A stretch of 64,000 nt of DNA from assembly GCF_022559585.1 (NCBI RefSeq), contig NZ_CP087114.1, positions 2,612,501 to 2,676,500 of the forward strand. Direction: 5' to 3'. Each line of letters starts with the position of its first letter. Positions within the stretch are counted from its first letter, which is position 1. Source of the DNA: Bartonella machadoae. Its GTDB lineage: Bacteria; Pseudomonadota; Alphaproteobacteria; Rhizobiales; Rhizobiaceae. Position numbers and translations under genes: made by a program. Shown here one piece after another: positions 26,969 through 38,514 of this stretch. The notes beneath the pieces are model-generated. The model made no database searches, was not told where the DNA came from, and worked only from the letters and a program-made list of their open reading frames with translations.

Positions 26969-28861
26969 ATGGCAAAAGTAATTGGTATTGATTTGGGGAC
27001 GACGAACTCTTGTGTTGCTGTTATGGATGGCAAAAACGCAAAAGTGATTGAGAATTCAGAAGGAGCACGTACAACACCTTCTGTTGTTGCTTTTACAGAT
27101 GGTGGAGAGCGACTTGTGGGACAACCTGCTAAACGGCAAGCTGTTACGAATCCTGAAGGAACGGTTTTTGCAGTTAAACGCTTGATTGGCCGTCGTTTTG
27201 ATGACCCCATGGTTGAAAAAGATAAAGCACTTGTGCCTTATAAAATTGTTAAAGGCGATAATGGTGATGCTTGGGTGGAAGAAGCCGGTAAGAAATATTC
27301 TCCATCACAGATTTCTGCGATGATTTTGCAAAAGATGAAAGAAACAGCCGAGTCTTATCTTGGTGAAAAAGTTGAGCAAGCGGTTATTACTGTCCCTGCA
27401 TATTTCAATGATGCACAACGTCAGGCTACCAAAGATGCAGGTAAAATTGCTGGACTTGAAGTTTTGCGGATTATCAATGAGCCAACAGCTGCGGCTTTAG
27501 CCTATGGTTTGGATAAAAAAGACGGCAAAACCATAGCTGTTTACGACCTTGGTGGCGGTACATTTGATATTTCTGTGCTTGAAATCGGAGATGGTGTTTT
27601 TGAAGTTAAGTCGACCAATGGAGATACTTTTTTAGGCGGTGAAGATTTTGATATGCGCCTCGTTGGTTATTTTGCCGATGAATTCAAGAAAGAACAAGGG
27701 ATTGATCTAAAGAATGATAAATTGGCATTGCAGCGTTTAAAGGAAGCAGCAGAAAAAGCAAAGATTGAACTTTCTTCTTCACAACAAACAGAAATTAATT
27801 TGCCATTTATCACGGCGGATCAATCTGGTCCCAAGCATTTAACGATGAAATTGACGAGGGCAAAATTTGAATCTCTCGTTGATGATTTGGTTCAACGCAC
27901 TATCGAGCCTTGTAAAGCTGCGTTAAAAGATGCAGGTTTGAAAGCGGGTGAGATTGATGAAGTTGTTTTAGTGGGCGGCATGACACGTATGCCCAAGATT
28001 CAAGAAGTTGTGCAAAAATTTTTCAACAAGGATCCCCATAAAGGCGTTAATCCCGATGAAGTTGTCGCAATGGGAGCGGCTATTCAAGGTGGGGTATTGC
28101 AGGGTGATGTGAAAGATGTGTTGCTTTTGGATGTGACGCCTTTATCTTTGGGAATTGAGACATTGGGAGGCGTTTTCACACGCCTTATTGAACGCAATAC
28201 CACTATTCCAACGAAAAAATCGCAAGTTTTTTCAACAGCTGATGATAACCAAAATGCTGTGACTATTCGTGTTTTCCAAGGTGAACGTGAGATGGCTAAT
28301 GATAACAAGTTATTAGCGCAATTTGATCTTGTTGGTATTCCACCAGCACCGCGTGGTATGCCTCAGATTGAAGTTACTTTTGATATTGATGCAAATGGTA
28401 TTGTCAATGTTTCGGCTAAAGATAAAGGAACTGGTAAAGAGCATCAAATTCGTATTCAAGCATCGGGCGGTTTAAGTGACGCTGATATTGAAAAAATGGT
28501 AAAAGATGCAGAAGATCACGCAGCTGAGGATAAAAAACGCCGTGAAGGTGTGGAGGCTAAAAATCAAGCCGAGGCTCTTATCCATTCAACTGAAAAATCG
28601 CTGAAAGAATATGGTGATAAGGTATCATCTGAAGATAAAGAACAGATTGAAACCGCGATATCTGATTTAAAGTCTGTGCTTGATAGCACCGATACTGAAG
28701 AAGTAACAGCAAAAATGCAAAAACTAGCAGAAGTGAGTATGAAGCTTGGACAGGCTATGTATGAAGCTTCGCAAGCAGCAACAGCCACTGAAGACACAGA
28801 GACAAAGGATGATGATGTGGTTGATGCTGACTTTGAAGAAATTAATGATAAGAAGAAATAG
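26969..28861 (+). CDS. dnaK: molecular chaperone DnaK (Hsp70)
   Basis: ATP-driven chaperone that folds nascent and stress-damaged proteins with DnaJ and GrpE. The ATPase domain (~1-385) has [27 protein letters not shown] and [10 protein letters not shown]; the substrate domain (~390-540) starts after [14 protein letters not shown]; a helical lid follows and the tail is [13 protein letters not shown] start at ATG 26969 (630 residues), which gives the standard [10 protein letters not shown] and has GGAG eight bases upstream, rather than a TTG 21 bases earlier. An RpoH promoter lies upstream and dnaJ follows after 157 bases. Confidence 0.97.
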   Translation: MAKVIGIDLGTTNSCVAVMDGKNAKVIENSEGARTTPSVVAFTDGGERLVGQPAKRQAVTNPEGTVFAVKRLIGRRFDDPMVEKDKALVPYKIVKGDNGDAWVEEAGKKYSPSQISAMILQKMKETAESYLGEKVEQAVITVPAYFNDAQRQATKDAGKIAGLEVLRIINEPTAAALAYGLDKKDGKTIAVYDLGGGTFDISVLEIGDGVFEVKSTNGDTFLGGEDFDMRLVGYFADEFKKEQGIDLKNDKLALQRLKEAAEKAKIELSSSQQTEINLPFITADQSGPKHLTMKLTRAKFESLVDDLVQRTIEPCKAALKDAGLKAGEIDEVVLVGGMTRMPKIQEVVQKFFNKDPHKGVNPDEVVAMGAAIQGGVLQGDVKDVLLLDVTPLSLGIETLGGVFTRLIERNTTIPTKKSQVFSTADDNQNAVTIRVFQGEREMANDNKLLAQFDLVGIPPAPRGMPQIEVTFDIDANGIVNVSAKDKGTGKEHQIRIQASGGLSDADIEKMVKDAEDHAAEDKKRREGVEAKNQAEALIHSTEKSLKEYGDKVSSEDKEQIETAISDLKSVLDSTDTEEVTAKMQKLAEVSMKLGQAMYEASQAATATEDTETKDDDVVDADFEEINDKKK

Positions 28862-28891
28862 TATAAGCAAATGTGGTAACCCCTTGATAAA

Positions 28892-28925
28892 CCCGGCTTT
28901 TGAAATATAAGGCTGGGCTTTATCA
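28892..28925 (+). terminator. hairpin between dnaK and dnaJ
   Basis: CCCGGCTT (28892-28899) pairs with AGGCTGGG (28910-28917) with two G-T wobbles, followed by CTTTATCATTT. It may be an attenuating terminator that keeps DnaJ below DnaK, or an mRNA-stabilising hairpin. Confidence 0.5.
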
Positions 28926-29018
28926 TTTGGGATGAGTTGCAACTTTTTTACTAAAAATATAAATTGAAAGCAAAGATTATCCATCAAGATGGATAATAGA
29001 AATTATCAGGAATACATG

Positions 29019-30164
29019 ATGAAAGTAGATTATTATGAAATTCTTGGCGTGACACGCGAATGCGATGATAAAAAGTTAAAATCTGCTTTTCGTAAGTTGG
29101 CAATGCAATATCATCCTGATCGCAACGCAGGGGATAAAGAAGCAGAACGAAAATTTAAGGAAATTGGCGAAGCTTATGAAGTTCTCAAAGATCCTCAAAA
29201 GCGTGCTGCCTATGATCGTTTTGGTCATGCGGCTTTTGAAGGTAATGGCCGCGAGGGTGCAAATCCCTTTAGTGGTTTTGCTGCGGGAGGTGGATTCGCT
29301 GACATTTTTGAAGATTTTTTTGGTGAGATTATGGGGGGGATGCACCGTAAACGCAATGATGGCCGCGAGCGTGGTGCGGATCTGAGTTACAATATGGAAG
29401 TGACCTTGGAAGAGGCCTTTTCAGGAAAAACTGCACAAATTGATATTCCGAGTTCGGTTACTTGTGATGTTTGTGAAGGATCTGGCGCGAAAAAGGGCTC
29501 TAAGCCACAAGTTTGTAGAACATGTCATGGATCTGGACGTGTACGTGCTGCACAAGGTTTTTTTTCTATTGAACGCACATGTCCTACATGTCATGGGCGT
29601 GGTGAAACCATTACCGATCCATGTCCAAAATGTCAGGGGACGAGACGGATAGAAAAAAATCGTTCATTGAGCGTGAATGTTCCAGCTGGTATTGAAGATG
29701 GAACGCGTATTCGTCTTTCTGGTGAGGGAGATGCCGGTATTCGTGGTGGTCCTAGCGGTGATCTTTATATTTTTCTTTCTATTAAGCCGCATGAGTTTTT
29801 TCAACGAGAAGGGGCGGATCTTCATTGTCGTGTTCCTATTTCGATGGTAACAGCTGCTTTAGGGGGTGAATTTGAGGTGTCCGACCTTAATGGTACCAAA
29901 ACGCGTGTTAAGGTTCCAGAAGGGACCCAAAACGGGCGTCAGTTCCGCCTTAAAGGGAAAGGAATGCCCATGTTGCGTCGTCAACAAGCTAGGGGTGATC
30001 TTTATATTCATATCACTATTGAAACACCGCAGAAATTAACATCAGAGCAACGCGAATTGTTACAAAAGTTTGAGAAGCTTTCAAATCATGAGAATTCACC
30101 GCAATCGCATGGTTTCTTTTCACGCATGAAAGAATTTTTTGAAAATATCTCGAGACAACATTAA
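29019..30164 (+). CDS. dnaJ: co-chaperone DnaJ (Hsp40)
   Basis: Stimulates DnaK ATPase and hands over substrates. J domain (residues 1-70) with the HPD loop (YHPDRNAG), a Gly/Phe-rich linker ([15 protein letters not shown]), four zinc-binding repeats ([31 protein letters not shown]) and a C-terminal substrate domain. I start at ATG 29019 ([11 protein letters not shown], 381 residues): AGGA lies seven bases before it, and upstream in-frame ATGs at 28989 and 29016 would add residues not usual in the family. Confidence 0.96.
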   Translation: MKVDYYEILGVTRECDDKKLKSAFRKLAMQYHPDRNAGDKEAERKFKEIGEAYEVLKDPQKRAAYDRFGHAAFEGNGREGANPFSGFAAGGGFADIFEDFFGEIMGGMHRKRNDGRERGADLSYNMEVTLEEAFSGKTAQIDIPSSVTCDVCEGSGAKKGSKPQVCRTCHGSGRVRAAQGFFSIERTCPTCHGRGETITDPCPKCQGTRRIEKNRSLSVNVPAGIEDGTRIRLSGEGDAGIRGGPSGDLYIFLSIKPHEFFQREGADLHCRVPISMVTAALGGEFEVSDLNGTKTRVKVPEGTQNGRQFRLKGKGMPMLRRQQARGDLYIHITIETPQKLTSEQRELLQKFEKLSNHENSPQSHGFFSRMKEFFENISRQH

Positions 30165-30284
30165 TATATGCACACTAGAATTAATGATTGGAAGAGCATA
30201 TTTGAAAAATCACTTTTCATTAAAGTTTTTATTGTATCGCAATTTTTGTAGAGGGATGAAGGAACATTCCTCTTTCTGAAAGAG

Positions 30285-30570
30285 CGGATGACTGCGAGAA
30301 CATGAAGTGAATCCGTAACAAGTCAGCACCATCATTATATTTACCAGCCCCCAATGTTGCGACAGCCCTTGGTATTGAGACGATTCATTAAAGGCATTTT
30401 TGCTCCTTTCTAAACGGTTTTCACCCCACACACCAACCCCACTTATGACGTGCAAATAAGTGACTTTAAGATTGAACATAATATGATTTGAATTGGGAGA
30501 ATCTTCCAATATTCGGGGGTCTCACTCAATATGCAAAACAGTAAATTATCATTATAAATCAATGTGTTGC
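30285..30570 (-). repeat. integrase-derived dispersed repeat, copy D
   Basis: Minus-strand copy ending at the conserved tail (ATTATCATTATAAATCAATG at 30546-30565), with the leader and a decayed integrase N-terminus (CCTTTAATGAATCGTC, AACATTGGGGGCTGG). It is very close to copy C in the leader and to copy A in the coding part. Frames are broken; nonfunctional. Confidence 0.7.
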
Positions 30571-31905
30571 CGTTGAACAGAATTTTCATGACTCCTTACG
30601 AAAAGACACGTCTCTTTAAAAGGAGCAGAGGGTTTATGAACAAGAAAAGCACTTAAAGCAAGAAGCGTATCAGGTTTAAAAGGTTTAGGATGAATATTCT
30701 GCTCTTGTTTATTTTTGAGACGGGAAAATAAAAGAGTAATGCCTTTATTCTATAAAAAATTGAAAAAATAAAAGCCTTTTATTGATTTTCACACTGTTAA
30801 GTAAAGCACTATACACATTTGCTATATAAGCTCTGTGGTCTTTTCAATAAAAGAACCGAACGATCTTTTATAGAGAGAAGAGAGAGAACCATTTTTAGTT
30901 TGATGATAACAAAAAGATTTTTGTTATCATCAAAGAAGTTCTGTGAAGCGTTATTCTCATTTCTTTCATAATACTTTTTACTGACTCTCTGTCTATGGCT
31001 TCAGCTATTAGGACTATAACGAAGAGAGGAACAATCGAATAATTTTAAGCTCTCTTCAAGGGTTTTTTATGATTTAAAGATAAGAGGTTGTATTGTGCTA
31101 CAAGTTTTCAGATATAGCACTACACTGGTTTATCTTATCATTTATTTGTTCGTCTCTAATATCTCTTACATTGGATGTGCCATAAGAGATTTTTTCGTTC
31201 TTTTTAAAGTATTTTATATGCCAATACCATTTGTAACATATAAACAAATGGCTTTTATTGTGATTCATCATAAAAAGGGGGTTGGAATTGGGGGAAGTAT
31301 TCCTATATGAAAGGCTTTTATTTAAGTCAAAAATGACAAATTATGATTATAGATTAATATATTATATTTTTTCATAATATAGAGTCATAAATCATATAAT
31401 TGATATTTTTCATTCTCAATAATTGAGAAAAAGACGAATTTTAAGTTCAAATTTTAGTCTATTTAGAAAGAATGGATGTATGATTGAGTCATTTCCTGTA
31501 TTTGCGATATGATGCCTCATTTCATTATTATATATGATTTTGTTTGCATCTTATAAAATCAATGATTGTATATCTTTCTATTGATTGTTAAAGATTCCAT
31601 TTTGAGGTAAAAATATTAAGTTGAATGTACAATGCAGCTTAAAAATTATTCTAAATTCTGCTTCCAAATTTTATACATATGAGGTTATGAAACAGTGAAA
31701 TTTTGTACGCCTATTTTATTTGATTTTTAGATAATAGTTCTTTTTAAGAAAGCTGTTTTGTTTCATCTCGTTATAAATTTTGAGGTCATTGAAAGAAAAA
31801 TGAATGTTTTTCAGGGGGATGGATAGAGTAAAACGTGCTTTAAATTTTTTTCACTTTCCCTAAATTCCATAAAGATTGGGTAAAAAGTAAAGAGGAGGCT
31901 TTTTG
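30571..31905. other. 1.3-kb gene-free region between dnaJ and argB
   Basis: No frame has convincing coding character. It contains a perfect 17-bp inverted repeat (30899-30934), a short degenerate tail of the integrase repeat family (about 31320-31365, AAATTATGATTATAGATTAA) and AT-rich sequence. A start-less open stretch of about 50 codons on the minus strand (about 30590-30745) is not recognised as any family. The last ~50 bases carry the argB ribosome site. Confidence 0.55.
30899..30934. repeat. perfect 17-bp inverted repeat with 2-base spacer
   Basis: TTTGATGATAACAAAAA (30899-30915), GA, then its exact reverse complement TTTTTGTTATCATCAAA (30918-30934). No T-run follows. Too symmetric to be chance in ordinary decayed DNA; it could be a terminator-like hairpin, a protein-binding palindrome or a recombination relic. 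Confidence 0.75.
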
Positions 31906-32811
31906 ATGGATGATGTTGAAAGCGATGTTGCAGATGTTTTTGAAGAACAAGCAGCATTTTTATCGTCTGCTCTACCTTATATGCAAAAATATGAAAATGA
32001 AACGGTGGTTGTAAAATATGGCGGTCATGCTATGGGCGATGCTGCTTTGGGACGGGCATTTGCCCGTGATATTGCTTTATTAAAACAATCAGGCATTAAC
32101 CCCGTTGTTGTTCACGGTGGAGGACCTCAAATTGCTGAAATTTTGATGAAAATGGGGATTGAATCACGCTTTGAAAACGGTTTACGCGTCACTGATGAGC
32201 GTATCGTTGAAGTGGTTGAAATGGTTTTAGCAGGTTCCATAAACAAGGAAATTGTTGCTCTTATTAATGCTGAGGGTGAATGGGCAATAGGATTGTGTGG
32301 CAAAGATGGCAATATGGTTTTTGCCGAAAAGACATATAAAACGGTCATTGATCCTGATTCGCATATTGAACGTGTTTTAGACTTGGGGTTTGTTGGTGAA
32401 CCCGTTGAAGTTGATCGCACATTATTAGATCTTTTAGCATGTTCTGAAATGATTCCAGTTCTTGCTCCTGTAGCTCCAGGCCGTGATGGCAAAACCTATA
32501 ATATCAATGCTGATATTTTTGCTGGAGCTATTGCCGGTGCATTAGAGGCCAAACGCCTTTTATTTCTCACCGATGTCCCTGGTGTTTTGGATAAACAGGG
32601 TAAACTTTTAAAAGAATTGACTATTTCTGAAGCGGAAAGTTTCATCAAAGATGGGACAATTTCAGGGGGAATGATTCCAAAAGTAGAAACCTGTATAAAG
32701 GCTCTTCAAAATGGTGTAGAAGGTGTGGTTATTTTAAATGGTAAAACCCCCCATTCTGTCTTGCTAGAACTCTTTACTGAACAAGGTGTTGGAACACTTA
32801 TTGTTGCATAA
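31906..32811 (+). CDS. argB: acetylglutamate kinase
   Basis: Phosphorylates N-acetyl-L-glutamate, the second step of arginine synthesis, in the cytosol. 301 residues with amino-acid-kinase marks: [12 protein letters not shown] (phosphate loop), VVHGGGPQI (substrate), [23 protein letters not shown] and [14 protein letters not shown] at 31906 has AGGAGG seven bases upstream; a TTG one codon earlier is less likely. The EamA transporter gene follows at once on the same strand. No other arg gene is in the window. Confidence 0.95.
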   Translation: MDDVESDVADVFEEQAAFLSSALPYMQKYENETVVVKYGGHAMGDAALGRAFARDIALLKQSGINPVVVHGGGPQIAEILMKMGIESRFENGLRVTDERIVEVVEMVLAGSINKEIVALINAEGEWAIGLCGKDGNMVFAEKTYKTVIDPDSHIERVLDLGFVGEPVEVDRTLLDLLACSEMIPVLAPVAPGRDGKTYNINADIFAGAIAGALEAKRLLFLTDVPGVLDKQGKLLKELTISEAESFIKDGTISGGMIPKVETCIKALQNGVEGVVILNGKTPHSVLLELFTEQGVGTLIVA

Positions 32812-32842
32812 GATGTGGAAAAATTGGAGGCAAAAATCTTTC

Positions 32843-33757
32843 ATGGTTGATAGAGAACTGTTGAAACATCCGTTATTGAGCAAGCAGGAATTGGCGTTAT
32901 TTGCTGCGACAATATTATGGGGCATTACCTTTTTAGTGACTCACATTGCGGTACGCTATAGTGGTCCCCTCTTTTTTGTTGGATTTCGTCTTATGGTTGC
33001 GTCATTTATGTGTGGGGTAATTTTTGGGCGTTCTCTGAAAGGTGTAACTGTTTATGAAATTTTTGCAGGGATAGCGATTGGTTTAGGGATGTTTTTGGGT
33101 TATGGTTTGCAAGCTATGGGGCTTCAAACAATTCTGAGTAGTCAGTCTGCTTTTATTACGGCACTTTATGTTCCGATGGTTCCAATCTTGCAGTGGATTG
33201 TTTTTAAAAAGCCCCCTCGTTTAGCTTGTTGGATTGGTATTGTTTTTGCTTTTATTGGTCTTATCCTTGTTTCTGGACAAAAGCCAGGGAGTTTTGATTT
33301 TTCAAAAGGTGAAATTCTAACTTTATTAGGTGCTTTAGCAATTGCTGGAGAAATTATACTCATCGGAATTTTTGCCAACAAAGTTGATAGTCGACGGGTA
33401 ACAATTATACAGTTATTTTTTGGTGGTCTTTTTTCATTTTTTTGTATGCCTTTAGTGGGGGAAAGAATTCCTGAGTTTTCATGGATATGGTTGAGTATTG
33501 GTGCAGGATTGGCATTGATGAGTGCTATCATTCAATTAGCAATGAATTGGGCACAAAAGTCTATTTCACCTACGCGCGCAACACTTATTTATGCAGGAGA
33601 ACCGGTATGGGCTGGTATTGTTGGGCGTTTAGCTGGTGAGCGTTTATCCTCTTTAGCGTTATTGGGAGGAATGCTCATTCTGATTGGAATCATCGTGGCG
33701 GAGTTACAACCTTCACAATGGCGTAAAAAAGATAAAGTCATTAAAAAAACGGATTAA
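32843..33757 (+). CDS. EamA-family (DMT) membrane transporter
   Basis: About 304 residues with ten hydrophobic segments arranged as two EamA repeats (first half ~20-145, second ~160-290), for example LFAATILWGITFLVTHIAV, the first helix with its typical WG, and APTRATL-like SPTRATLIYAGEPVWAGI, the conserved start of helix 9. Family members export amino acids or metabolites; the substrate is unknown. ATG 32843 gives MVDRELL; GGAGG lies 12 bases upstream. An alternative ATG at 32813 would add ten residues. It follows argB by about 30 bases and is probably co-transcribed. Confidence 0.82.
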   Translation: MVDRELLKHPLLSKQELALFAATILWGITFLVTHIAVRYSGPLFFVGFRLMVASFMCGVIFGRSLKGVTVYEIFAGIAIGLGMFLGYGLQAMGLQTILSSQSAFITALYVPMVPILQWIVFKKPPRLACWIGIVFAFIGLILVSGQKPGSFDFSKGEILTLLGALAIAGEIILIGIFANKVDSRRVTIIQLFFGGLFSFFCMPLVGERIPEFSWIWLSIGAGLALMSAIIQLAMNWAQKSISPTRATLIYAGEPVWAGIVGRLAGERLSSLALLGGMLILIGIIVAELQPSQWRKKDKVIKKTD

Positions 33758-34139
33758 TTTTGTCTCATCTTTCCTGTTGTGCTTTTTTATGATGTTTTTA
33801 TTGAAAGAACTTTCATTGTTTTTGCATAAAAACGAAGGGGATTCTTTTTTACTTTTAAACAAGAAGAGAGAAAAAATCTTTTAGCAAGATACCCTTTTTC
33901 AAGAGGTATTGCGCAAAAAAATATATTTCGAAAAGTTAAAGAGTTGAACAGATTAATCTGCTTCTATCGTTTTTATCGTGTGCAAATTAAAACAGAATTT
34001 TTTGCGAATTTTAGTCGCAAGTTTAGCTATATATGCATTTCTCATATTGTAACATAAGCGACGCATACCAACGGATATAAGAACATGAAGAGCATTGTTA
34101 TTATTTTTATCACTGATATTGCATTTATCTTATAACGCA
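33758..34139. other. gene-free stretch before integrase pseudogene
   Basis: AT-rich, no coding frame recognised; no clear terminator for the argB-EamA unit was seen. Confidence 0.45.
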
Positions 34140-34735
34140 TTGATTTATAAAAATAATCTATTCATATTAAATGAGACTCCTAGATACCGTAAGATTCTCT
34201 CATTTCAATCTTGCTTATTTTTACTTATATTGAATCAATCAAAACCATTTTTTTGCATATCTATAAGTGGAATGATCATGTGGATTACAAAAACTCTAAA
34301 GAAAGGACGTAAAAACACCTTTAATGAATCATCTAAAGGCAATGGCTGTTGCAATATTGAAGGCTGGTAAAGAGTATGATAGGTGCGGTTTTGCTTCTTT
34401 ACAAGCGTAAAGATGGTGGTGCTCAATGGATTTACCGGTATAGCTTTCATAGGTAGCACCGTGAAACAGGTTTGGGTGCCTTAAGAGATATCTCTTTAAA
34501 ACAAGCTTGTAAATGTACAACTCAATGGTATTGCGTTCTTCGTGTAGGTTGTGCCCCCATTAAAGAACGTAACAAACAAAAACGTGAAGTAATGCGTAAT
34601 CTTCATTATTTAAAAAATATTGCTGGGGATGCTTTCGAAAGTCGTAAAGCTGAATTTAAAAATGATGATGGAGTTGGAAATTGGTTTCTCTCTTTACAAC
34701 CTTATATTCTTCTAAAATGAGGCAGTCTCTCCGTT
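34140..34735 (+). pseudogene. integrase pseudogene, N-terminal half (copy E)
   Basis: Starts with the family tail and leader in plus orientation (TTGATTTATAA..., then CTCATTTCAATC), followed by a decayed tyrosine-integrase N-terminal domain. Readable pieces across frameshifts are FNESSKGN, KEYDRCGF, KDGGAQWIYRYSFH, GALRDISLKQACKCTTQW, APIKERNKQKREVMRNLHYLK and AFESRKAEFK...NWFLSLQPYIL. The coding homology breaks near 34735, where an inverted repeat copy (F) begins; the C-terminal half resumes at about 35085. Confidence 0.78.
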
Positions 34736-34789
34736 TCAGAAGTGATACAGACCACCAATATATGCAATGTTCTCGCTCTCATTCGCATA

Positions 34790-35050
34790 CAAAAGCTGTA
34801 ACAGCAGAGGGAGCATTAAACCGCCGTAATATTGCGATAGCCCTTGGTATTGAGACGATTCATAAGAGGCATTTTTACTCCTTTCTTTAGAGTTTTTTAC
34901 CCACGCATCAGTCCCGTTTGTGACGTGCAAGCAAGAGATTTTGATTGATTCAAGATAAGCAGGTTTGAGATGAGAGAAACTTACAATGTTCGGGGGGCTA
35001 ATTCAATATGCAAAAAATAAATTATCTTTATAAATCAATATCTTGTCATA
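34790..35050 (-). repeat. integrase-derived dispersed repeat, copy F, inverted inside the integrase pseudogene
   Basis: Minus-strand N-terminus and leader ending in ATTCAATATGCAAAAAATAA and TATAAATCAATA (about 35016-35040). It faces copy E, so the ends at ~34140 and ~35050 are inverted repeats about 0.9 kb apart. It separates the two halves of the integrase pseudogene, which suggests insertion or rearrangement after the gene was lost. Confidence 0.7.
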
Positions 35051-35084
35051 TTTGTTTCAAATATGCTGCTACATTGGAGTTAGA

Positions 35085-35600
35085 TGTTGATTGACAGACA
35101 ATAGCAAAAGCGCGCGCGCTTTTAGGAAAACAATGCCATAAAGTCAAAAATATACCTGCTATGGATTGGAAAGATACCAGCTTTTATAAAATACTTTGTG
35201 AAACAACAACAATGATCTACTTAGCTTGGTGGTTTCTTATCTTTACAGGCATTTGTACAAATCTTTTATATTATATTTTAAATCAGATTGATTGTGATAT
35301 TTGGACCATCTCTGCTGAGAATGAGAATATGAAAGGTCTCTGTGATAGTACAACAGAGTTTCGCGTATCCCCTTATCATTAGAAGCATTAGAAGTTTTGC
35401 AACAAGTGCGCTTGCTATCATGAAATGATTTCTTTTTTCTGTAATCGGTTGTGGCTCCTTAGTATGAGTTACCTATCCAATCTATGAGAGACAGGACTTA
35501 AAGCATGCGCCCGCAGGGTTTTCATTCTCGTTTATGGGCTTGGTGAGCGAACAAAAGCCTCATTTTTAGATTATGAAACATTGTTTTTGGCAAGGTTCTT
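35085..35600 (+). pseudogene. integrase pseudogene, catalytic half
   Basis: Resumes the integrase where copy G stops: AKARALLGKQCHKVKNIPAMDWKD... split over a readable frame, then LIFTGICTN, a decayed form of the LTGVRxxE box that holds the first catalytic Arg; DIWTISAE and MKGL follow, then stop codons. Beyond 35490, [12 protein letters not shown] is probably the decayed HGFRSxFRxWA motif. The remnant runs up to about 80 bases before lepA. No functional integrase is possible. Confidence 0.7.
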
Positions 35601-35682
35601 TTTATTTGTATTTTTTAAAAGGTTTGCAAAGGATCATAATTGGTCTTTGCGTTTTGTGCTATTCTTTGCTAAATCGCCTCCT

Positions 35683-37488
35683 ATGACAAGAGATCGTAAT
35701 TATATCCGCAATTTTTCTATAGTGGCACATATTGACCATGGAAAGTCAACTTTGGCTGATCGTTTGATTCAAATGACAGGGGGACTTGAGACGCGAGAAA
35801 TGAAAGAGCAAGTGCTCGATTCCATGGATATTGAACGTGAACGTGGAATTACCATTAAAGCGCAGACAGTGCGTTTGCAGTATAAAGCAAAAGATGGTGA
35901 AACGTATATTTTAAATCTTATCGATACACCTGGACATGTTGATTTTGCTTATGAAGTCTCACGTTCATTGGCAGCTTGTGAAGGTTCCCTTTTGGTTGTA
36001 GATGCGAGCCAAGGCGTAGAAGCACAAACCTTGGCAAATGTTTACCAAGCTATTGATAACTCTCATGAATTGGTTGTTGTGCTCAATAAGGTTGATCTTC
36101 CAGCAGCAGAACCTGAGCGTGTTAAAGAGCAAATTGAAGATGTGATTGGCATCGATACTTCTCAAGCCGTAGAAATATCTGCAAAAACGGGTTTGGGTGT
36201 TCCCGATGTTTTGGAAGCAATTGTTACACAATTGCCCTCTCCACGTACTGGTGATGTTAATAAGCCTTTAAAGGCAATGTTGGTTGACAGTTGGTATGAT
36301 AGTTACCTTGGCGTTATCGTTTTGGTACGGGTGATTGATGGTGTGCTGAAAAAAGGCCAAACCATTCGTATGATGGGTACAGGAGCAAAATATCCGGTTG
36401 AACGGGTTGGGGTCTTTACGCCCAAAATGATTCAGATGGATGAATTGGGTCCAGGGGAGATTGGTTTTATAACAGCTTCTATCAAGGAAGTTGCGGATAC
36501 ACGGGTTGGTGATACCATTACAGAAGAGCGCCGTCCTTGCGAAGAGGCGTTACCGGGTTTTAAACCTGCGCAACCGGTTGTCTTTTGTGGACTCTTTCCC
36601 ATTGATGCTGCTGATTTTGATGATTTACGTGCAGCCATGGGAAAATTGCGTTTAAATGATGCGAGTTTTTCCTTTGAAATGGAAACGTCCGCAGCTTTAG
36701 GGTTTGGCTTTCGTTGTGGTTTTTTAGGTCTGCTTCATCTCGAAATTATTCAAGAGCGGTTGGAGCGCGAGTTTAATTTAGATTTAATCGCGACAGCACC
36801 TTCGGTTGTATATCGCATGAATATGAATGATGGTTCTGTCAAAGAATTGCATAATCCAGCAGATATGCCTGATGTTGTTAAAATTTCTTCTATCGAAGAA
36901 CCATGGATTCAGGCAACAATAATGACTCCTGATAACTATCTTGGTTCAATTTTAGAACTTTGCCAAGAACGGCGAGGGGTACAGGTTAGTTTGTCCTATG
37001 TTGGCACACGTGCTATGGTGACATATGATTTACCGTTGAATGAAGTTGTTTTTGATTTTTACGATCGTTTAAAATCAATCTCGAAGGGATATGCTTCCTT
37101 TGATTATCAAATGAAGGATTATGCCGAGGGAGATTTGGTTAAAATGTCTATTTTGGTAAATGGAGAAGCCATTGATGCATTGTCGATGCTTGTGCACCGC
37201 ACGATTGCAGAAAAACGTGGGCGTTCATTGTGCGAAAAACTAAAAGATCTTATTCCTCAACATATGTTTCAGATTCCAGTTCAAGCAGCAATTGGTGGTA
37301 AAATCATTGCGCGTGAGACAATTCGTGCATTGCGTAAAGATGTGACGGCTAAATGTTATGGCGGGGATGTAACGCGTAAACGCAAACTTTTAGAAAAGCA
37401 AAAAGAGGGCAAAAAACGAATGCGCCAATTCGGAAAAGTAGAAATCCCTCAATCAGCTTTTATTCAAGCGCTCAAAATGAGTAAATAA
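35683..37488 (+). CDS. lepA: elongation factor 4 (LepA), ribosomal back-translocase GTPase
   Basis: Membrane-associated GTPase that acts on stalled or assembling ribosomes. 601 residues with G1 AHIDHGKST, switch region [13 protein letters not shown]3 DTPGHVDF and G4 NKVD, then the LepA-specific C-terminal domain ([43 protein letters not shown] as a region near residues 535-580). I start at ATG 35683 ([11 protein letters not shown]), which fits family length; the 34 codons upstream belong to the integrase remnant. The ribosome site is weak. Confidence 0.95.
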   Translation: MTRDRNYIRNFSIVAHIDHGKSTLADRLIQMTGGLETREMKEQVLDSMDIERERGITIKAQTVRLQYKAKDGETYILNLIDTPGHVDFAYEVSRSLAACEGSLLVVDASQGVEAQTLANVYQAIDNSHELVVVLNKVDLPAAEPERVKEQIEDVIGIDTSQAVEISAKTGLGVPDVLEAIVTQLPSPRTGDVNKPLKAMLVDSWYDSYLGVIVLVRVIDGVLKKGQTIRMMGTGAKYPVERVGVFTPKMIQMDELGPGEIGFITASIKEVADTRVGDTITEERRPCEEALPGFKPAQPVVFCGLFPIDAADFDDLRAAMGKLRLNDASFSFEMETSAALGFGFRCGFLGLLHLEIIQERLEREFNLDLIATAPSVVYRMNMNDGSVKELHNPADMPDVVKISSIEEPWIQATIMTPDNYLGSILELCQERRGVQVSLSYVGTRAMVTYDLPLNEVVFDFYDRLKSISKGYASFDYQMKDYAEGDLVKMSILVNGEAIDALSMLVHRTIAEKRGRSLCEKLKDLIPQHMFQIPVQAAIGGKIIARETIRALRKDVTAKCYGGDVTRKRKLLEKQKEGKKRMRQFGKVEIPQSAFIQALKMSK

Positions 37489-37559
37489 CGAAAAAAAGAG
37501 CCTTCTTCATTATCCATTTGCGCTTTTGCGTTGATTGGTTAAGATTTTCAGAACTTTTT

Positions 37560-38408
37560 TTAATCACGCAAAAGATCATTAATAGATGTTTTTTCTCGTG
37601 TTTTTTGATCAACACGTTTTACTATGACAGCGCAATAAAGATTTGGACCTGCTTCACCGTTTGGGAGTGTTTTTCCGGGAAGAGAACCTGGAACAACGAC
37701 AGAGTAGGCGGGTACTTCACCTATAAAAACTTCACCTGTGTTACGATCAATAATTTTGGTAGATTTTCCAATAAAGACTCCCATTCCTAAAACGGCTCCT
37801 TCACGGATAATACAACCTTCAACGATTTCAGATCGTGCGCCGATAAAGCAATGATCTTCAATAATTGTTGGGTTTGCTTGCAGTGGTTCCAATACCCCTC
37901 CAATTCCAACACCACCGGAAAGATGAACATTTTTGCCAATTTGTGCACAAGAACCAACGGTTGTCCATGTGTCAACCATCGTCCCTTCATCGACAAAGGC
38001 ACCAAGATTGACAAAGGATGGCATTAAGATAACATTGGGAGCAATGTAGGCAGAATGACGGACAATTGCTCCAGGAACACAACGAAAATTAGCTTTTTTA
38101 AACTCAGTTTCTTGCCAACCAGAAAATTTTGAAGGGACTTTATCCCACCAATATGTTTCATTTATTCCACCAGCAATAAGGTGCATAGGATTGAGCCGGA
38201 AAGAGAGAAGAACAGCTTTTTTTAACCATTGATGCACATGCCATTGCCCATTTTCTTGACGTTGTGCAACACGGATCTCACCCTTATCGAGAAGGTTTAA
38301 TACATGGTCGACACTCTCGCGGATTTCCCCCTTTGTCATAGTATTGATAGAATCGCGTTCTTCAAATGCTTTTTCAATAACCATTTCAAGTTGCGTAAGA
38401 TGAGTCAT
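37560..38408 (-). CDS. dapD: tetrahydrodipicolinate N-succinyltransferase
   Basis: Transfers succinyl from succinyl-CoA to tetrahydrodipicolinate, two steps before DapE in the lysine/meso-DAP pathway. 282 residues: N-terminal helical domain, then a left-handed beta helix of hexapeptide repeats (about 110-230; [40 protein letters not shown]) and a C-terminal cap with VVPGSLPGK. Start chosen at ATG 38408 ([15 protein letters not shown]); an ATG-like start 21 bases upstream adds atypical residues. Convergent with lepA, divergent from the LOG-family gene. Confidence 0.95.
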   Translation of the reverse strand: MTHLTQLEMVIEKAFEERDSINTMTKGEIRESVDHVLNLLDKGEIRVAQRQENGQWHVHQWLKKAVLLSFRLNPMHLIAGGINETYWWDKVPSKFSGWQETEFKKANFRCVPGAIVRHSAYIAPNVILMPSFVNLGAFVDEGTMVDTWTTVGSCAQIGKNVHLSGGVGIGGVLEPLQANPTIIEDHCFIGARSEIVEGCIIREGAVLGMGVFIGKSTKIIDRNTGEVFIGEVPAYSVVVPGSLPGKTLPNGEAGPNLYCAVIVKRVDQKTREKTSINDLLRD

Positions 38409-38514
38409 GATCGCAGTTCCGTTAAACAAGTTGAAAGCTTCAAGATTTATTGTCTATGATCTACGTGAAGAAATGTTTTCAGTCAATAAAACGATAAAGA
38501 AATAGGACAGATGC

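Noticed and set aside
30590..30745. Minus-strand start-less open stretch of about 50 codons
   Set aside because: No start codon, no recognisable family; could be a relic but cannot be supported as a gene.
31095..31310. Possible 71-residue hydrophobic membrane protein
   Set aside because: No ribosome site, sits in decayed AT-rich DNA, and hydrophobicity is expected from T-rich random sequence.
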